Source: Castellaniella hirudinis (lineage in GTDB: Bacteria > Pseudomonadota > Gammaproteobacteria > Burkholderiales > Burkholderiaceae_B). From it: 64,000 nt of DNA. The stretch covers positions 434,001 through 498,000 of the forward strand of contig NZ_JBHSDY010000010.1 in the NCBI RefSeq assembly GCF_042651965.1, given 5' to 3'. Shown here one piece after another: positions 61,612-64,000 of the stretch. The notes under the pieces were generated by a model. The model had not been told where the DNA came from. It did not search any database and saw nothing but the letters and a program-made list of their open reading frames with translations. Made by a program: the position numbers and the translations under genes. Numbering within the stretch: position 1 is the first letter of the stretch; every line of letters starts with the position of its first letter.

Positions 61612-63876
61612 ATGAAAAGAGACAAAAGAGGCTCGTTTCTTGCTGGATGCGCGGCGGTCGGTTCAGTCGTGTTGCTGGCTGCTTGCGATGACGGCGGCTC
61701 CAGCCGCCGGGTGGCGGATGCGGCGCCGGCCGAATCCGGCAAGCCCAACATTATCTTCGTCATGATGGACGACGTCGGCATCGATCAGATGACGTCGTTC
61801 GGCTATGGCGGCGCCAATCCCCCGAAAATGCCTAATATGGATGCGGTGGCCCAGGCGGGCATCCGCTTTCGCAATACCTGGTCGCAGCCGGAATGTTCGC
61901 CCGCGCGGGCGAGTTTCTTCGTCGGACGCTACCCCACGCGCACCCGTATCTACCAGGCCATTGGACCCAGCGACCTGGCCAATTCACAGCTTTCGCCCTA
62001 CGAGGTCACGATTCCCCAGCTGCTGAGAAAGGCGGGATACGAAAACGGCATGTTCGGCAAGTATCACCTGGGCGGGCCGGAAAACAATCAGGCGGTCAAT
62101 ACCGGCCCGGCCCAGTTTGGCTGGGATTATTTTTATGGCTGGATCGGCGGCCTGCCCGACTCGATCGACGTGCAGGCCGGCGGTGGCGCCACTTCGGGCG
62201 GCGCCACGTGCGGCTTCGTGCCTGGGGCGGCGGTCGCACCAGTCGGCGCCGCGCGCGGCGCCTGTTATTTTCCGGACAATAGCTGCAAGCTGGTCGACGC
62301 GACGACTGGGCCGGATGTGGCGGGCCTGCAATGCCTGGCGGCCGGAGGCATTCTCGATCCGGGGGTCACTGCCTGCGGCGTGAAGCCGGCCGGCATCGAC
62401 TTCTCCCGTTACAACGCCTATTACGTCTCGCCCCTGATGATCCTGGACAATGGCCGGGAGGAAAAAGTGCCGCCCCAGGATCCGCGCGCCCGTGGTTATC
62501 GCACGACCATCGAAACAGATGCGGCCATCGACTGGATCAATGCGCGCGCCGCCGGCAAGCCCTGGATGGCCACGGTCAGCTATACCTCGGCCCATACGCC
62601 CTGGCAGCAGCCGCCCGCAGCCCTGATGCCCGATCTGGCCGGTGTCACCGCATTCGACAATCTCGACTGCACCAGCACTGGGGCGGCCACGACCCTGCGG
62701 ACCCTGCAGAATCGCATGACCCAGGCCCTGGACACTGAATTCGGCCGCCTGCTGGTGGAAACCGGGATTGCGACCTGGAATCCCGACGGCAGCCTGAACT
62801 ACGATCCCGAGGCCAGCAACACTGTGATCGTCATCGTGGGCGACAACGGGTCGCTGGGCACGGCTGTCAAATTGCCCTTTGACGGTGCCCGTGCCAAGGG
62901 CACGGCCTACCAGACCGGCGTCTGGGTGCCGCTGATCGTGGCGGGGCGCGGGGTCGCGGAGCCCGACCGTGACGTCGAGCATATGGTCAACGGGGTGGAC
63001 CTGTTCGAACTGTTCGGTGAACTGGCGGGCATCGACGTGCGCCAGGAATTGCCGGTGTCCCGTCCGGTCGACTCCGTGGGGATCCAGGCGTATCTGAAGA
63101 ATCCGGCGCAGCCCTCCTTGCGCCAGGCCAACTTCACCATCGGCGGCCTGAACCAGCAGGCCAACGGCGGACGCAACGGGCCTTGCGTCGTGGGGACGAG
63201 CCCGGGCACCTGCACGCAAATCCCCACCTCGAAGTCGGTGTGCGAGGATAACGGCGGTTTCTGGTGGGGCGTGGGGCATGACCCCCTGGCTCCGTATGAC
63301 GGTGACGATACGGAAACCTACGAAACCTGCGCCAAGGTCAATCAGGTTCGTTACGCCACGAACAATGCTGCCTTGATGTACGAGATCTTGCCGGATCAGT
63401 CCGCAGCCGTCCGTAACGAGCGCTACAAGCTGGTGCGCAACACCTTCACACGCTTCGACACGGTCGAGGGCATCATCAAGGAGGTGGAGGTCGAGTTCTA
63501 CGAGGTCGATCAGGCCAAGGGCAACGCGGTTATGCTCGATCGGGACGGCGCGAGCAAGATCAATCTCGACGGCACGCCCAAGCCGGGCTGGACCATCGAA
63601 GAAGACCAGGCCTATAAGGATCTGAAGGTCAGAATGGATCGCCTGCTGGCTTCGGGGGTCGTCTGCGAGGGTGACGGCAATACCGACGGCATTGTGAACC
63701 AGGCTGACCTTGACAATTGGGGCCGTATTTACAGCGGCTGGGAGAAATCCAGCGTCTATGATTTCGCCGGCCATACGGCCGGCAGCCCGCCCGACAGCCT
63801 GACGGATGGTTTCGACCGGGACATCATCAGCCTGCAACTCGGCAAGACCTGCGTCTATCCGCCCAGTGTCTATTGA
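61612..63876 (+). CDS. Lipoprotein sulfatase (Cys-type, formylglycine) with dockerin-like C-terminal motif
   Basis: The 754-residue protein has a lipoprotein signal (VVLLAACDDGG, Cys25), then the sulfatase domain: metal Asp53/Asp54 (FVMMDDVGID), the formylglycine motif C95-S-P-A-R, GKYHLGG, and VGDNGSLGT as the distal metal loop. The domain is enlarged by a Cys-rich insert (about 190-260). Near the C-terminus GDGNTDGIVNQADLDNWGRI looks like a calcium-binding dockerin half-repeat. It would release sulfate from an ester outside the inner membrane. AAGGGGTGGGG precedes ATG 61612. TTGACA at 61555 is a weak promoter candidate. Confidence 0.88.
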   Translation: MKRDKRGSFLAGCAAVGSVVLLAACDDGGSSRRVADAAPAESGKPNIIFVMMDDVGIDQMTSFGYGGANPPKMPNMDAVAQAGIRFRNTWSQPECSPARASFFVGRYPTRTRIYQAIGPSDLANSQLSPYEVTIPQLLRKAGYENGMFGKYHLGGPENNQAVNTGPAQFGWDYFYGWIGGLPDSIDVQAGGGATSGGATCGFVPGAAVAPVGAARGACYFPDNSCKLVDATTGPDVAGLQCLAAGGILDPGVTACGVKPAGIDFSRYNAYYVSPLMILDNGREEKVPPQDPRARGYRTTIETDAAIDWINARAAGKPWMATVSYTSAHTPWQQPPAALMPDLAGVTAFDNLDCTSTGAATTLRTLQNRMTQALDTEFGRLLVETGIATWNPDGSLNYDPEASNTVIVIVGDNGSLGTAVKLPFDGARAKGTAYQTGVWVPLIVAGRGVAEPDRDVEHMVNGVDLFELFGELAGIDVRQELPVSRPVDSVGIQAYLKNPAQPSLRQANFTIGGLNQQANGGRNGPCVVGTSPGTCTQIPTSKSVCEDNGGFWWGVGHDPLAPYDGDDTETYETCAKVNQVRYATNNAALMYEILPDQSAAVRNERYKLVRNTFTRFDTVEGIIKEVEVEFYEVDQAKGNAVMLDRDGASKINLDGTPKPGWTIEEDQAYKDLKVRMDRLLASGVVCEGDGNTDGIVNQADLDNWGRIYSGWEKSSVYDFAGHTAGSPPDSLTDGFDRDIISLQLGKTCVYPPSVY

Positions 63877-64000
63877 TCGCCCGCGTATCCGCCCGCGATT
63901 CGTCGCCCTGTCCGCCGCGATCCTGATGGTCGCGGCGGCGGGGGGCTACGCCTGGTTTCAGGCGTCCGCGCAGGCGGGGGCGGTCGAGCCGACCGTCATT
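63866..64000 (+). CDS. Exported or membrane-anchored protein, N-terminal 45 codons (truncated by window edge)
   Basis: A GTG at 63866, overlapping the sulfatase stop, opens a frame to the right edge: VSIDRPRIRPRFVALSAAIL, then MVAAAGGYAWFQASAQAGAV, an Arg-rich N-region followed by a hydrophobic helix, i.e. a signal peptide or anchor. Formylglycine-generating enzymes commonly follow sulfatase genes, so this could be one; the visible part cannot show it. Confidence 0.6.
   Translation, partial: MSIDRPRIRPRFVALSAAILMVAAAGGYAWFQASAQAGAVEPTVI

Overview
The window (64 kb, high GC) looks like a chromosome segment of a betaproteobacterium, most likely Burkholderiales/Alcaligenaceae (Bordetella-Achromobacter-Castellaniella type). 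The grounds are gene content and protein character: thrS-infC, rpmI-rplT-pheST-ihfA-merR, glnK-amtB, comM-ubiK, gshB with the mannose-type EIIA-HPr-EI set, and a SufBCDSUT operon. Genus cannot be settled from the sequence alone.

Region 1 (1-16.1 kb) is an accessory catabolic island. It opens with the C-terminal half of a nucleoside/sugar-type ABC ATPase that runs off the left edge. Two closely packed same-strand gene runs follow. The first (1147-6401) encodes a SsuABC-type importer, a metal-dependent amidohydrolase and a 2-hydroxyacid-dehydrogenase-like protein. The second (6651-16119) encodes a PLP aminotransferase of the ureidoglycine/serine-glyoxylate type, a cytosine-deaminase-like amidohydrolase, a PuuD-like membrane urate hydroxylase with a cytochrome c tail, a PuuE-like allantoinase, an M17 aminopeptidase, RidA, an amidase, a second dehydrogenase-like paralogue and a GlcG/HbpS protein. 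Each run is preceded by AT-rich DNA carrying copies of one 14-bp inverted repeat, TTTTGAATNCAAAA. Together they look like a regulon for uptake and breakdown of a purine- or ureide-like heterocycle. The enzyme set does not match a textbook pathway, and this is the best candidate here for an undescribed system.

Region 2 (16.1-30.1 kb) carries two paralogous chemoreceptors flanking a copper cluster (DUF2946-like, YcnI, CopC-CopD fusion), then CheV, a thiolase, a spermidine-synthase-like protein, ribB under an FMN riboswitch, a TetR/MFS divergent pair with a clear operator, tRNA-Val(GAC) and an SPFH protein.

Region 3 (30.3-48.2 kb) is the translation block. thrS-infC (infC starting at ATC) is separated from rpmI-rplT-pheST-ihfA-merR by about 10 kb holding gshB, the regulatory PTS, a diguanylate cyclase, amtB-glnK behind a consensus sigma-54 promoter, a lipoprotein, comM and ubiK.

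Region 4 (48.2-59.6 kb) has an ECF sigma/anti-sigma pair, an Atm1-type exporter, the Rrf2-regulated suf operon and an EAL-CBS-GGDEF protein. Region 5 (59.6-64 kb) starts at tRNA-Pro(GGG), which is followed by an inverted copy of its own anticodon arm. It continues with an ACT-domain protein, an NnrU-like membrane protein divergent from a TetR gene with two operators, a lipoprotein sulfatase of the formylglycine type, and the first codons of one more exported protein at the right edge.
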